In this document: one piece after another, positions 15,923-23,921 of the stretch | How positions within the stretch are numbered: the first letter of the stretch is position 1 | Layout: the number at the start of each line of letters is the position of its first letter | NCBI GenBank assembly: GCA_031281695.1 | Contig: JAITFB010000017.1 | Coordinates: forward strand, 1-32,090 | From: Candidatus Servula neotermitis | GTDB taxonomy: Bacteria > Actinomycetota > Actinomycetes > Actinomycetales > Bifidobacteriaceae | Direction: 5' to 3' | Length of the DNA: 32,090 nt | Position numbers and translations under genes: made by a program | The notes under the pieces: generated by a model | Seen by the model: only the letters and a program-made list of their open reading frames with translations | Told to the model about the DNA's origin: nothing | Databases searched by the model: none

Positions 15923-17374
15923 CTACGAAGTAGCAGCTGCTTCCACTTGAGCTTCTGCAGCAGCCTCCTTTTCAGCCATACCATTAGCCATAATCACGAA
16001 GACTGACCAAATCAAAACTGAAATAGCTAAGTTAATCGCGGCCAAAACCGCAGCCGTCCATTGGAAGCCAGTCGCTATGAATGCGCCGATAATAGGAGGA
16101 GCAATCCAAGGTAACTGAATAATGGTTGGCGGTACGATACCAGACATGGTAGCTAGCCAGGCGATTACCGCTAAGATAGGCGGAACCAAAATCCATGGGA
16201 TAAGGAAAACGGGGTTCAAAACAATAGGAAGACCGAATACCATTGGCTCATTGATTTCGAAAACGCCCATGGGAGCTGCTAATGCGGCGATTGTTCGATA
16301 TTCTTTTCTCTTAGAGAAGATGAAAATCGCGATAATCAAACCGATGCTGGCCCCTGAGCCGCCTAGATACACGAAAGCTTCCCATGAACCGGAAGTCCAT
16401 TGGTAAGGCAAATCAGCGTAGTTCTGGTTAGTAGCCCAAGCGTCCATGTTGGAAGTCAAAGCGGTAAGATATACGCCACTCATGACTGGCGCCATTACGT
16501 TCGAACCATGAATTCCGAAGAACCAGAACAATTCGACCATGAAGGTGACCAAAATGACCCAACCAAGACCTTGCGAAGCATTCAAGAACGGAGTTTGGAT
16601 GAATTTCGTAATCATATCTCCGAGCGAACCAGGGATTTCAGCATTAGCTGTATGTAATTCTCCTAACGCATAAGCCAAAATGCCAGCTCCGAATAAAACG
16701 GCTGTACCTGGAATCAAGGCCCTGAAAGCGTCCGAAACTGCAGGCGGAACGGAATCTGGAAGCGTGATGGTTAACTTGCTCTTCATCAATTTCGAGAAAA
16801 TGATAGTGAAAATTAAGCCGACAATCAAAGCTGTGAATAAACCTCCAGCATTCAAATAACTAACGTTCAAGTTACCCCAAGCGCCCAAAGACAAAGTCCC
16901 AGCTTCAGCGTCAACCACACCGCCCGACTCAGTAATCATGTCAAGAGCTTGTTGACTAACTAAAGTAGGATCGGCGAAAGTTAAGCTAGCGTTGGCCGTT
17001 TGCGGGGTTACAATAATGAAAGCTGAAGTAGAGATCAGACCTCCCGCCAAAGCGGTAACTCCGTAAGCTTTGGCTATTTGGTAACCGATTGCAAACGAGA
17101 AAACTAATGCTAACATCGCGATAGTTCCCCACCAGACGTTTCCGTCGATGGCGATCAGCCATTGGAACGCTTGGGTAACCTGAGGTAGGTTAAGGGCGTT
17201 CTCGGCCATAACATCGCGCACAATTGCGTTGAACAATACTGCAAACGAGCCTGCCATAGTGATGGGCAAGATTGCAATAAATGCGTCACGAATGGCAACC
17301 AAATGCTTTTGGGAACCAATTCGCGCTGCTATCGGGACGAAATGTTCTTCCATCCAAGCAGTAAATTTTTCCAT
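15923..17374 (-). CDS. PTS lactose/cellobiose-family EIIC permease
   Basis: EIIC is the membrane channel that moves the sugar while EIIB phosphorylates it. This 483-residue protein has about ten hydrophobic helices and the family marks FFGIHGSNVMAPVM (about 285-300) and INEPMVFGLPIVLNP (about 373-387), the loop that carries the substrate-binding Glu. It opens with the amphipathic MEKFTAWMEEHFVPIAARIGSQ typical of CelB/LicC proteins. A stretch near 125-165 with alanine, threonine and acidic residues is longer than usual. AAAGGAG lies eight bases before the ATG. It starts 17 bases after the EIIB-1 stop, so the two form an operon. Confidence 0.93.
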   Translation of the reverse strand: MEKFTAWMEEHFVPIAARIGSQKHLVAIRDAFIAILPITMAGSFAVLFNAIVRDVMAENALNLPQVTQAFQWLIAIDGNVWWGTIAMLALVFSFAIGYQIAKAYGVTALAGGLISTSAFIIVTPQTANASLTFADPTLVSQQALDMITESGGVVDAEAGTLSLGAWGNLNVSYLNAGGLFTALIVGLIFTIIFSKLMKSKLTITLPDSVPPAVSDAFRALIPGTAVLFGAGILAYALGELHTANAEIPGSLGDMITKFIQTPFLNASQGLGWVILVTFMVELFWFFGIHGSNVMAPVMSGVYLTALTSNMDAWATNQNYADLPYQWTSGSWEAFVYLGGSGASIGLIIAIFIFSKRKEYRTIAALAAPMGVFEINEPMVFGLPIVLNPVFLIPWILVPPILAVIAWLATMSGIVPPTIIQLPWIAPPIIGAFIATGFQWTAAVLAAINLAISVLIWSVFVIMANGMAEKEAAAEAQVEAAATS

Positions 17375-17391
17375 GGATAATTCTCCTTTTC

Positions 17392-17700
17392 TTATTCTGG
17401 AATCAGCGAGAGTGCTTGTTCTAACACTTTCTCGCCATTCATCTGGCCATATTGGACCATATCAATTACGCCTACGGGTTTTTCGTTGTTTACCCGTTCT
17501 TTCATTTTATCCAGCAAATAGCGAACTTGCGGTCCAAGCAAGACAACGTCAGCTTCTTGGGCAGCTTCTGTGGAGTTAGCATCTCCGACCGCCCAAATTT
17601 TAGCATCGACTCCTTTGGCCTCAGCCGCATTTTGCATTCTTTTTACCAATGCACTGGTGGACATCCCAGCAGTGCAAACTAGCAGTATGTTTTTTGTCAT
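17392..17700 (-). CDS. PTS lactose/cellobiose-family EIIB component (copy 1)
   Basis: EIIB takes the phosphate on a cysteine and transfers it to the sugar carried by EIIC. In this 102-residue protein the P-loop is LLVCTAGMSTS with the active Cys9. AGGAG precedes the ATG. It lies directly upstream of EIIC. Copy 2 at 17951 differs at about 28 positions (roughly 73% identical by eye). The 59 bases upstream of both starts also align without gaps, so gene and promoter were duplicated together. Confidence 0.93.
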   Translation of the reverse strand: MTKNILLVCTAGMSTSALVKRMQNAAEAKGVDAKIWAVGDANSTEAAQEADVVLLGPQVRYLLDKMKERVNNEKPVGVIDMVQYGQMNGEKVLEQALSLIPE

Positions 17701-17720
17701 ATTCTCCTATACGGGTTAAT

Positions 17721-17726
17721 CTTATA
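17721..17726 (-). promoter_or_regulatory. Promoter -10 box of EIIB copy 1
   Basis: TATAAG on the minus strand lies 20 bases before the start codon, with TTGTTT 16 bases further upstream as a possible -35. The layout and most bases are conserved before EIIB copy 2. A conserved GTGAAA-ATTTTTG block overlaps the -35 region and may be an operator. Confidence 0.5.
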
Positions 17727-17859
17727 TCACTGTTTAGGGCAAAAACAAAAATATTTCACACTAAACTAAAAAAATTTTTGCATTTTTAACTTGAGGATAA
17801 GATATCTAACCGAAACGTTAATTTCATTAGTAAAGTAATTAGAGAAAACGGGCTCGAAA

Positions 17860-17880
17860 ACGCCTGCTAGGTCAGGCTTT
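17860..17880 (-). terminator. Hairpin terminator downstream of EIIB copy 2
   Basis: On the minus strand GCCTG-ACCTAG-CAGGC (17862-17877) is followed by GTTTT and preceded by AAA. The stem is short but placed after the EIIB copy 2 stop and before the promoter of copy 1, where a terminator would separate the two units. Confidence 0.5.
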
Positions 17881-17950
17881 AGCTATATTGATCGTCGGTT
17901 TTAAATTTCCAGCAACTGGTCATACCTAGTTACTCTTCGGATGGATTCTC

Positions 17951-18265
17951 TTATTGATTTGATTCTGGCAGCAACGCAAGTGCTTGTTCTAAAACTTTCT
18001 CGCCATTCATTTGGCCGTATTGCATCATGTCAATCACGGCTACAGGCTTACCGTCAGCCCGTTCCTTCATTTTATTTAGCAAAAAACGGATTTGTGGTCC
18101 AATTAAAATCACATCAGCTTCTTTAGCTGCCTCGGTTGAGCGTACGTCCGCTACTGCCCAAATCCGCGTGTCAATTCCTCGAGTATCGGCGGCCTTTTGC
18201 ATCCTTTTAACTAACACGCTGCTGGACATACCGCCACTGCAAACTAATAAAATATTTTTTGTCAT
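17951..18265 (-). CDS. PTS lactose/cellobiose-family EIIB component (copy 2)
   Basis: A second EIIB of 104 residues with the intact loop LLVCSGGMSSS and active Cys9. The long identical stretch QYGQMNGEKVLEQAL near the end shows close kinship with copy 1. No EIIC or EIIA gene accompanies it, and a hairpin separates it from copy 1, so it appears as a stand-alone EIIB with its own promoter. It could give the same permease a second phosphoryl route, serve an EIIC elsewhere, or act in regulation. The codons remain in frame with no sign of decay. Confidence 0.92.
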   Translation of the reverse strand: MTKNILLVCSGGMSSSVLVKRMQKAADTRGIDTRIWAVADVRSTEAAKEADVILIGPQIRFLLNKMKERADGKPVAVIDMMQYGQMNGEKVLEQALALLPESNQ

Positions 18266-18285
18266 ATTCTCCTATACTTCTGAAT

Positions 18286-18291
18286 TTTATA
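18286..18291 (-). promoter_or_regulatory. Promoter -10 box of EIIB copy 2
   Basis: TATAAA on the minus strand, 20 bases before the start codon, with TTGCTT 16 bases upstream. The 59 bases before the start match those before copy 1 at about 45 positions without gaps. Confidence 0.5.
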
Positions 18292-18453
18292 TCACCGAAT
18301 CATGTAAAAGCAAAAATTTTTCACAGGTAATTTTGCTGGTTTCGCACGCGACAACTAACGATTATTGATCCTAGACTTACCACACCAGACCCTTTAGCTC
18401 TCTGACTCAGATTTTAAAATCGATTATTCACTATTAATTATTAATTGAAAAAA

Positions 18454-18467
18454 CTAATTCCTAATCA
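18454..18467 (+). repeat. Heptamer repeat (CTAATTC type), 2 units
   Basis: CTAATTC followed by CTAATCA just beyond the HAD gene stop. Adjacent AT-rich heptamers (about 18430-18448) may be older units. Confidence 0.5.
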
Positions 18468-18468
18468 G

Positions 18469-19224
18469 CTAGTCGCCAGCAGCCAACAAAAATCCTTGAA
18501 TGAAAAGCTTGGTTTCGCTAGGCCCCTTGACCTGATAAGTTTGAATACCTAATTTTTTGACCGGTGCGTCATTTCCGCCAGGGTCTAAACGATCGCCTAC
18601 AAATATGAATTTCTCAAGGTCTAAGCCAGTCGCCAAGGCTAATTCGGATAGCCCATAAGCTTTGTCAACTCCGCGTTTAGTTACGTCAATGCTGGTTGAG
18701 CCGCCAGAAGCTACGCGATACCCAGATAAGTCCATGCTGATCAAGGAACGTAATTGTTCTTTTTTAGTGTTGTCTGGATCCCATTGCAATTTAACTTCTA
18801 CTGGAGCTTCTTGCCCCAACGCGCTGAAAGTAATTTGGCTGCCGCGGTCTTCGATTCGCGGACCATAGGTAAATTCTTCCCATAAGTTTAAAGATCGTGC
18901 AGCATTTTCAATTATTTGAACAATCTGTTTTTTTTCAGGTTCAGTCAAATCGTAAGCATAGACTTGTTTCCATCCTGATGGTAAATGGCGATAGTACCGA
19001 GTTCCAGAAGTGGGAAGGATGTGTAAATTAGTTAAATTAGTTCCGTGGGGCAATAATCGTAAGAGGTTTTGGTCAAATTGTTCATATTTCCCGCCGGAGA
19101 TTACGCAAACTTGGATTGTGTCGATTAAGCGTCCTAAGATTTCGCTCATAGATTCGTCAATTTTCGATTTGCTTTGAGCCAAAGTCCCATCCAAGTCGAA
19201 AGCAATTAAATTAACTGAATTCAT
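18469..19224 (-). CDS. HAD-superfamily phosphatase, phosphomannomutase-like (HAD-IIB)
   Basis: This 251-residue protein has the HAD motif I DLDGTL (Asp10 and Asp12), motif II VISGG near residue 43, and motif [12 protein letters not shown] near 213-222, with a C2-type cap between. The layout and the stretch [20 protein letters not shown] resemble eukaryote-type phosphomannomutases and sugar-phosphate phosphatases of HAD-IIB, so it may act on mannose or another sugar phosphate. Its ATG overlaps the gpmA stop by four bases, making a coupled two-gene unit. Whether it is a mutase or a phosphatase cannot be decided here. Confidence 0.75.
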   Translation of the reverse strand: MNSVNLIAFDLDGTLAQSKSKIDESMSEILGRLIDTIQVCVISGGKYEQFDQNLLRLLPHGTNLTNLHILPTSGTRYYRHLPSGWKQVYAYDLTEPEKKQIVQIIENAARSLNLWEEFTYGPRIEDRGSQITFSALGQEAPVEVKLQWDPDNTKKEQLRSLISMDLSGYRVASGGSTSIDVTKRGVDKAYGLSELALATGLDLEKFIFVGDRLDPGGNDAPVKKLGIQTYQVKGPSETKLFIQGFLLAAGD

Positions 19225-19961
19225 TTACCTTGGTTGGCCACTGCTTGAATAGAAGCTGCTGCGGCTTCAGGGTCTAAATATTCGCCACCAGGTTTAATTG
19301 GTCGGAAATTGGCGTCGAGTTCATAAAACAAGGGGATACCTGTGGGAAGATTCAGCTTGGAAATGTCCGCGTCACTAATTTGGTCTAAATGCTTGACTAA
19401 AGCTCGCAATGAATTCCCGTGGGCCGCGACAATGACTGTTTTAGCGTTAGTCAAATCTGGTTGAATTTGAGACTCCCAATAAGGCAGTACGCGTTCTAAA
19501 ACGAGTTTTAAACTTTCAGTTTTGGGAATGGGTTCGCCGATGTAACGCGGGTCGCTGGCTTGGGAATATTTTGAATCGTCAGCAATTGGCGGGGGAGGGA
19601 CGTCGTAACTACGGCGCCATTGCATGAATTGTTCCTCGCCATATTGTTCACGAATGGCCGACTTGTCCATTCCTTGAAGGTCTCCGTAATGCCGTTCATT
19701 CAATCTCCATGATCTTTGAACTGGAATCCATAGCCGGTCAGCGACGTCCAATGCTAAATTCGCAGTCTGGATAGCTCTTCGAAGTAAAGAAGTGTGTAAT
19801 TTGTCAGGGAATAATCCAGCGTCTTTCAAAAGTTGGCCTCCGCGGGCTGCCTCTGCTCTACCTTTTTCGCTCAATGCAACATCGACCCAACCTGTGAATA
19901 AATTGAGTGCGTTCCATTCGGATTCACCGTGGCGTAATAAGATTAGTTTGTAATTGCTCAT
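19221..19961 (-). CDS. gpmA: 2,3-bisphosphoglycerate-dependent phosphoglycerate mutase
   Basis: This glycolytic enzyme interconverts 3- and 2-phosphoglycerate. The phospho-histidine motif [10 protein letters not shown] (His11) is followed by the family marks [40 protein letters not shown] and [14 protein letters not shown]. The length of 246 residues is usual. A TAAACT box lies exactly six bases before the ATG, so the transcript should be leaderless. The overlapping HAD gene is read from the same mRNA. Confidence 0.95.
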   Translation of the reverse strand: MSNYKLILLRHGESEWNALNLFTGWVDVALSEKGRAEAARGGQLLKDAGLFPDKLHTSLLRRAIQTANLALDVADRLWIPVQRSWRLNERHYGDLQGMDKSAIREQYGEEQFMQWRRSYDVPPPPIADDSKYSQASDPRYIGEPIPKTESLKLVLERVLPYWESQIQPDLTNAKTVIVAAHGNSLRALVKHLDQISDADISKLNLPTGIPLFYELDANFRPIKPGGEYLDPEAAAASIQAVANQGK

Positions 19962-19967
19962 ATGATA

Positions 19968-19973
19968 AGTTTA
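19968..19973 (-). promoter_or_regulatory. Leaderless -10 box of gpmA
   Basis: TAAACT on the minus strand followed by six bases and ATG at 19961. It faces a TAAACT box of the plus strand (19988-19993) that probably serves lemA. Confidence 0.65.
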
Positions 19974-19987
19974 TCAGTACTTTCGGA

Positions 19988-19993
19988 TAAACT
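19988..19993 (+). promoter_or_regulatory. -10 box of lemA
   Basis: TAAACT lies 18 bases before the lemA start. The short leader carries AAGGAG, so this gene, unlike gpmA, appears to use a normal ribosome-binding site. Confidence 0.5.
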
Positions 19994-20011
19994 GAAAACA
20001 AGGAGATTATT

Positions 20012-20578
20012 ATGGATTTAGCATTGTGGATTATTCTTGGAGTCGTGGTCTTACTTTTACTTGTAATTTGGTTCCAATATAACGGTTTGGTTCGTCTTTC
20101 AGTTAGGGTAGATGAGGCTTGGAGCGATATCACAGTCCAATTAAAGCGTAGAGCCGATTTGATTCCTCAGATTGTCAATACAGTGAAAGGTTATGCAGCT
20201 CATGAAAAAGGAGTTTTTGAATCAGTAACTAACGCCAGAGCTGCGACTTTATCGGCTCAAGGACCCGCTCAAACTGCTCAAGCCGAAGGGGAGCTCCAAG
20301 GAGCTTTGAAAAGTTTATTCGCGGTCGCTGAGGCTTATCCTGAGTTAAAAGCGAATACCAACTTTTTGCAATTACAACAAGAATTAGTGGATACTGAAGA
20401 TAAAATCATGGCCTCTAGACGTTTCTATAATGCTGGAGTCAAAGATTTGAATACTCGCATTCGTCAGTTTCCTGGAAATATTTTCGCCAACTTATTTCAT
20501 ATCAATAATCGGGAGTTTTTCGAAGTTGATGAATCCACCAACGCAGCCATTCAAAATCCCGTCAACGTAGAATTTTAG
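20012..20578 (+). CDS. lemA: LemA family membrane-anchored protein
   Basis: This 188-residue protein has an N-terminal membrane helix (about 3-25) and a long helical-bundle domain. Family marks are YNGLVRLSVRVDEAWSDI, QLKRRADLIPQIVNTVKGYA and DTEDKIMASRRFYNAGV, ending with the conserved NTRIRQFPGN segment. The role of LemA proteins is not settled; they are envelope-associated and often sit beside htpX or TPM-domain genes. Here htpX follows after 166 bases. AAGGAG precedes the ATG. Confidence 0.92.
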   Translation: MDLALWIILGVVVLLLLVIWFQYNGLVRLSVRVDEAWSDITVQLKRRADLIPQIVNTVKGYAAHEKGVFESVTNARAATLSAQGPAQTAQAEGELQGALKSLFAVAEAYPELKANTNFLQLQQELVDTEDKIMASRRFYNAGVKDLNTRIRQFPGNIFANLFHINNREFFEVDESTNAAIQNPVNVEF

Positions 20579-20744
20579 CCGTGGAGAAATTTGGAATTAG
20601 CTATGACACCCCAGACTAGGAATTATCATAGTAGTTTGCAAATCGTTGTGTCCGTCCAAAACGGGAGTTGTTTCATTGCATTGGATAGGCGAATTCTTAA
20701 CTTCTAGCATCTAATGCAGTAGGCCAACGAAAGGATAAAGTAAA

Positions 20745-21632
20745 ATGTATAAAAATGTAACGCGAAATAAAATTAATACTTTCATCATCATGTTTTTCTT
20801 TTTGGCGTTAGCTTTTGGCATTGGCTGGGCTGTGTATTATTTCACTTACAATTCGCTTTTTTTGGTGATAGTTCCGGTTTTGGCCTTTATTTACGCTTTT
20901 ATACAATATTTCGGTGCGGCTAAAATCGCTTTGGCAGTTTCCGGAGCTAAGTTGGCTGATCCTCATGCTTTCCCGCAGCTTTATAATAGTGTGGAAAATA
21001 TCACTATGACCATGGGGCTTCCTATGCCTAAAGTGTACATCATCAACGATCCTGCTCCGAACGCATTTGCTACTGGACGCAATCCTAAAGACGGGCATAT
21101 TGCGGTGACGTCTGGACTTTTGGACCTTATGGATAAGCGAGAATTAGAAGGCGTTTTGAGTCACGAGATGTCGCATATTAAAAATTACGACATTTTAGTT
21201 TCCACGATTGTGTTTGGTTTAGTCAGCGCGATTTCTTGGATTTGCGATATTTTCTTGCGCATGATGATATTCGGTAATGTTCGTTCTTCAAGAAGAGATA
21301 ATGGCGGCAATTTCTTGATGATTTTTTATGTAATTGCAGCGATCTTAGTTCCGCTAATTGCAGTATTAGTTCAATTGGCCGTGTCTCGCCAAAGGGAGTA
21401 TTTAGCCGACGCTACTGGAGCTTTGGTTATGCGCGATCCTGACGGTTTGGCTGAAGCTCTAGAAAAATTAGAAACTGCTGAAAAGCCGATGTTGCGTCAG
21501 AATACTGCAACTTCCCACTTATTTTTTGTCAACCCTTTAAGTCGCGGAAATTTTATCAGTAAACTGTTTTCCACCCATCCTCCTTTGGCTGATCGTATTG
21601 CTCGACTCAAAGCTAGTTCCGGCCAGTTTTAG
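20745..21632 (+). CDS. htpX: HtpX-type membrane zinc metalloprotease (M48)
   Basis: This membrane protease takes part in quality control of membrane proteins. The 295-residue protein has two N-terminal helices (about 11-60), the zinc motif SHEMSH within LEGVLSHEMSHIKNYD (about 137-142), two further helices (about 150-215) and the third zinc ligand region RQREYLADATGA. FFVNPLSRG and the final FSTHPPLADRIARL are standard for HtpX. AAAGGA is well placed before the ATG. It pairs with lemA upstream, a widespread arrangement. Confidence 0.95.
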   Translation: MYKNVTRNKINTFIIMFFFLALAFGIGWAVYYFTYNSLFLVIVPVLAFIYAFIQYFGAAKIALAVSGAKLADPHAFPQLYNSVENITMTMGLPMPKVYIINDPAPNAFATGRNPKDGHIAVTSGLLDLMDKRELEGVLSHEMSHIKNYDILVSTIVFGLVSAISWICDIFLRMMIFGNVRSSRRDNGGNFLMIFYVIAAILVPLIAVLVQLAVSRQREYLADATGALVMRDPDGLAEALEKLETAEKPMLRQNTATSHLFFVNPLSRGNFISKLFSTHPPLADRIARLKASSGQF

Positions 21633-21689
21633 TTCGATAAGTCGCACGCCTGTTGCCGTATTGCGCAAAATTATCGTTCGTTGAAGATA

Positions 21690-22262
21690 TTAGCTGATCG
21701 CTGATAGCAAAGAAACGAGACTGATTTGACCTTCGCGAATCATCTGGATAGTCTCTTGATCCCAACTAATAATTGTTGAAGCTACGCCTTCTGGAGCAAT
21801 GCCACTTATGTTAGCAGAAGTTTGAGCCAAAGGACCGTTGAGTCGACAAAGCTCAAGAATTTGAAGGTCATTAGGAATCCTAACCGCGATGGTATCTTGA
21901 GGACCATCGCCGAGCCAGAGCGTTTTAGGGGCGATAGCTGGCAATACAATAGTTAATGCTCCAGGCCAAAAAGCTTTCGTCAGTCGTTGAAAATTAAGGT
22001 CGGCTGGAACACGACAAATACTACGTACTTGTACAAAGTTGTAGCAAAACACTGGTAGATTGTTCGTATACGATCGTTGTTTCATTTCGAAAATTTTTCG
22101 CACCGCTACATGATCAAACGCTCGGCACACATACGCATCCACGGTATCAGTCGTAATCTCCCGCACTTCTCCTGTCTGTAACGGTTGAATTTCCGTGAGA
22201 GTACTATCACGAGCAGCATCTAAGTTCTCTTTGGGGGTTCCTTCAAAGTCAACCACCTTCAT
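21690..22262 (-). CDS. Divergent Sua5/YciO/YrdC-family (TsaC-like) protein
   Basis: TsaC/Sua5 proteins make threonylcarbamoyl-AMP for the t6A modification of tRNA. Recognisable parts of this 190-residue protein are TTDTV (37-41), KQR (61-63), LPVFCYNF, AFWPGALTIVLP (98-109), DTIAVRIPND and SANISG (149-154). Against the usual PTDTVYGLGADA the sequence reads TTDTVDAYVCRAFD, so the proline and the YGLG part are lost, while the Lys-x-Arg and Ser-x-Asn nucleotide-binding pairs remain. It may have altered activity or be a specialised paralogue. No ribosome-binding site is obvious. The gene lies 134 bases downstream of sufC on the same strand. Confidence 0.75.
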   Translation of the reverse strand: MKVVDFEGTPKENLDAARDSTLTEIQPLQTGEVREITTDTVDAYVCRAFDHVAVRKIFEMKQRSYTNNLPVFCYNFVQVRSICRVPADLNFQRLTKAFWPGALTIVLPAIAPKTLWLGDGPQDTIAVRIPNDLQILELCRLNGPLAQTSANISGIAPEGVASTIISWDQETIQMIREGQISLVSLLSAIS

Positions 22263-22396
22263 AAACAGCTACCGAGTTGAACAGTGTGTGTAAAGATAGC
22301 CAAATCGCTAATTGTACCATTGACCGAAATCATGCAAAAACAATTTGAGAAATCTTGGAACCTGCTACCAGTCACTTGTGATCTTTTATATATTGA

Positions 22397-23149
22397 TTAA
22401 TTTCGGTAATCTTGATAACCGCGTTCCTCTAAACGTTCGGCTAATTCCGAACCTCCGGATTCAACTATTCTACCGTCCAAGAAAACGTGAACAAAATTAG
22501 GTTTTATGTAACGTAAAATCCGAGTATAATGAGTGACCAGCAATAAACCTAAATGAGTATTAGCCAAAGCTCGGTTAACTCCCTCCGAAACCACTTTCAA
22601 AGCATCGACGTCCAATCCAGAGTCTGTCTCATCTAAAACTGCGATTTTGGGTTGTAAAATTTCCAGTTGTAAAATTTCAGCCCGTTTCTTTTCTCCTCCG
22701 GAAAAACCTAAATTAATCGGTCTTTCAGTGAATTCTTTAGCAATCTTTAAATTTTGCATAGCTTGATCCAAGTCCTTGATCCATTGGCGCAAAGGCGGAG
22801 CCTCTCCCGAAACAGCACTCTTAGCTGAGCGCAAAAAATTCGAAACGCTTACGCCAGGAATTTCGACTGGATATTGCATTGCCAAAAATAGTCCAGCTCG
22901 CGCTCTTTGGTCAGCTTTGAGTTCCTGAATTGGTTGACCATCCATAATGATTTCTCCGCCAGTAACATAATAAGCTGGGTGTCCAGCAATTGTATAAGCT
23001 AAAGTCGATTTGCCGCTCCCGTTTGGACCCATTACTGTATGGACTTCGCCACTATTTACAGTCAGAGTCACGCCTTTCAAAATCCGAATTCTACTTGCAT
23101 CAGGTTTTTCGACTTCAACTTCTAAGTCTTTGATTTCTAATTTACTCAT
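22397..23149 (-). CDS. sufC: SufC, ATPase of the Fe-S cluster assembly complex
   Basis: SufC is the ABC-type ATPase that drives the SufBCD scaffold on which Fe-S clusters are built. Walker A GPNGSGKST is near residue 37-45, the signature FSGGEKKRAEI near 145-155 and Walker B IAVLDETDSGLD near 167-178. I choose the ATG at 23149, preceded by AAGGAG at seven bases, giving 250 residues beginning MSKLEIKDLEVEV; the longer frame to 23191 lies inside sufD. The gene overlaps the sufD end by eight bases. Confidence 0.95.
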   Translation of the reverse strand: MSKLEIKDLEVEVEKPDASRIRILKGVTLTVNSGEVHTVMGPNGSGKSTLAYTIAGHPAYYVTGGEIIMDGQPIQELKADQRARAGLFLAMQYPVEIPGVSVSNFLRSAKSAVSGEAPPLRQWIKDLDQAMQNLKIAKEFTERPINLGFSGGEKKRAEILQLEILQPKIAVLDETDSGLDVDALKVVSEGVNRALANTHLGLLLVTHYTRILRYIKPNFVHVFLDGRIVESGGSELAERLEERGYQDYRN

Positions 23150-23918
23150 AAATTGTCTCCTTAAATTTGTCAGTGATTGCTGGGCTTCCAATAGCTTCGA
23201 CCTGGTCGTTCAAAAAGCCACTAATCACCATTTTCCGAACACTTTGATAGTCCAACCCGCGGGACATTAAATAAAATATGTGCTCTTCGTTCAACTGTCC
23301 CGTAGCTGAAGCGTGTCCAGCTGCGATAATATCACCAGTCAAAATTTCCAAGTTTGGAATCGAGGTCACTTTAGGACCCAAGTTTAACAACAAATTTCGA
23401 TTCTCTTCATAAGTGTCAGTTCCAATCGCGCGTTCGCCGATAAAAACATCGCCTGACCAATAAAACTGCGAGGATGACCCCTCTAACGCGCCTTTTACGC
23501 TGATGCGCGACTTACAAGAAGGCGCGTTGTGGATTACAGTAGTCTCAATTCGCGCATGGTCGCGATCTTTGAGCAAATATACTCCGAGCAATTGTAAATC
23601 AATATCTGGATGATCTAAATGAATTTCAATTTTATATTCCGTTACCAGCGGTGCTGGATGAGTGTCACTAATGGCCGTAGCTGAAGTGCCGCTGGTCTTG
23701 CTGGAGACGCCAGAGTTGCTGGTGGTTACAGCGTTAAAAGCTTTAGAATTGATAATTCCCAAATAGAATAATACTTTCTCGGGCTGGGTTAAATGAATTT
23801 TTTGAACGCCAGGCTCCAATTGAAACTTCTTAGTTTCGTCATCCAATAATGATGGTGATGTTACAACTATTGGTAAAGTTTGCGCGGCTGCTGGTCCTGA
23901 AAGAAAAGAATTGGTCAT
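23142..23918 (-). CDS. sufD: SufD, short form, Fe-S cluster assembly scaffold subunit
   Basis: SufD pairs with SufB in the SufBC2D scaffold. At 258 residues it is far shorter than usual (about 390-420). The C-terminal core is present, with YWSGDVFIGERAIGTDTYEENRNLLL, the AAGHASATGQLNEEHIFYLMSRGL segment and the final helices. The N-terminal helical domain seems missing, and residues about 63-85 are a Ser/Thr-rich linker. The assignment is firm from the core motif and from its place between sufB (3 bases upstream) and sufC (overlapping). The short form may be a minimal functional SufD. Confidence 0.9.
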   Translation of the reverse strand: MTNSFLSGPAAAQTLPIVVTSPSLLDDETKKFQLEPGVQKIHLTQPEKVLFYLGIINSKAFNAVTTSNSGVSSKTSGTSATAISDTHPAPLVTEYKIEIHLDHPDIDLQLLGVYLLKDRDHARIETTVIHNAPSCKSRISVKGALEGSSSQFYWSGDVFIGERAIGTDTYEENRNLLLNLGPKVTSIPNLEILTGDIIAAGHASATGQLNEEHIFYLMSRGLDYQSVRKMVISGFLNDQVEAIGSPAITDKFKETIYE

Positions 23919-23921
23919 CTT

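Noticed and set aside
17810-17830. GAAACGTTAATTTC as a CcpA/LacI-type operator
   Set aside because: Only the central AACGTT is symmetric, it lies inside the region between the two EIIB genes without a second matching site, and no LacI-family regulator is nearby.
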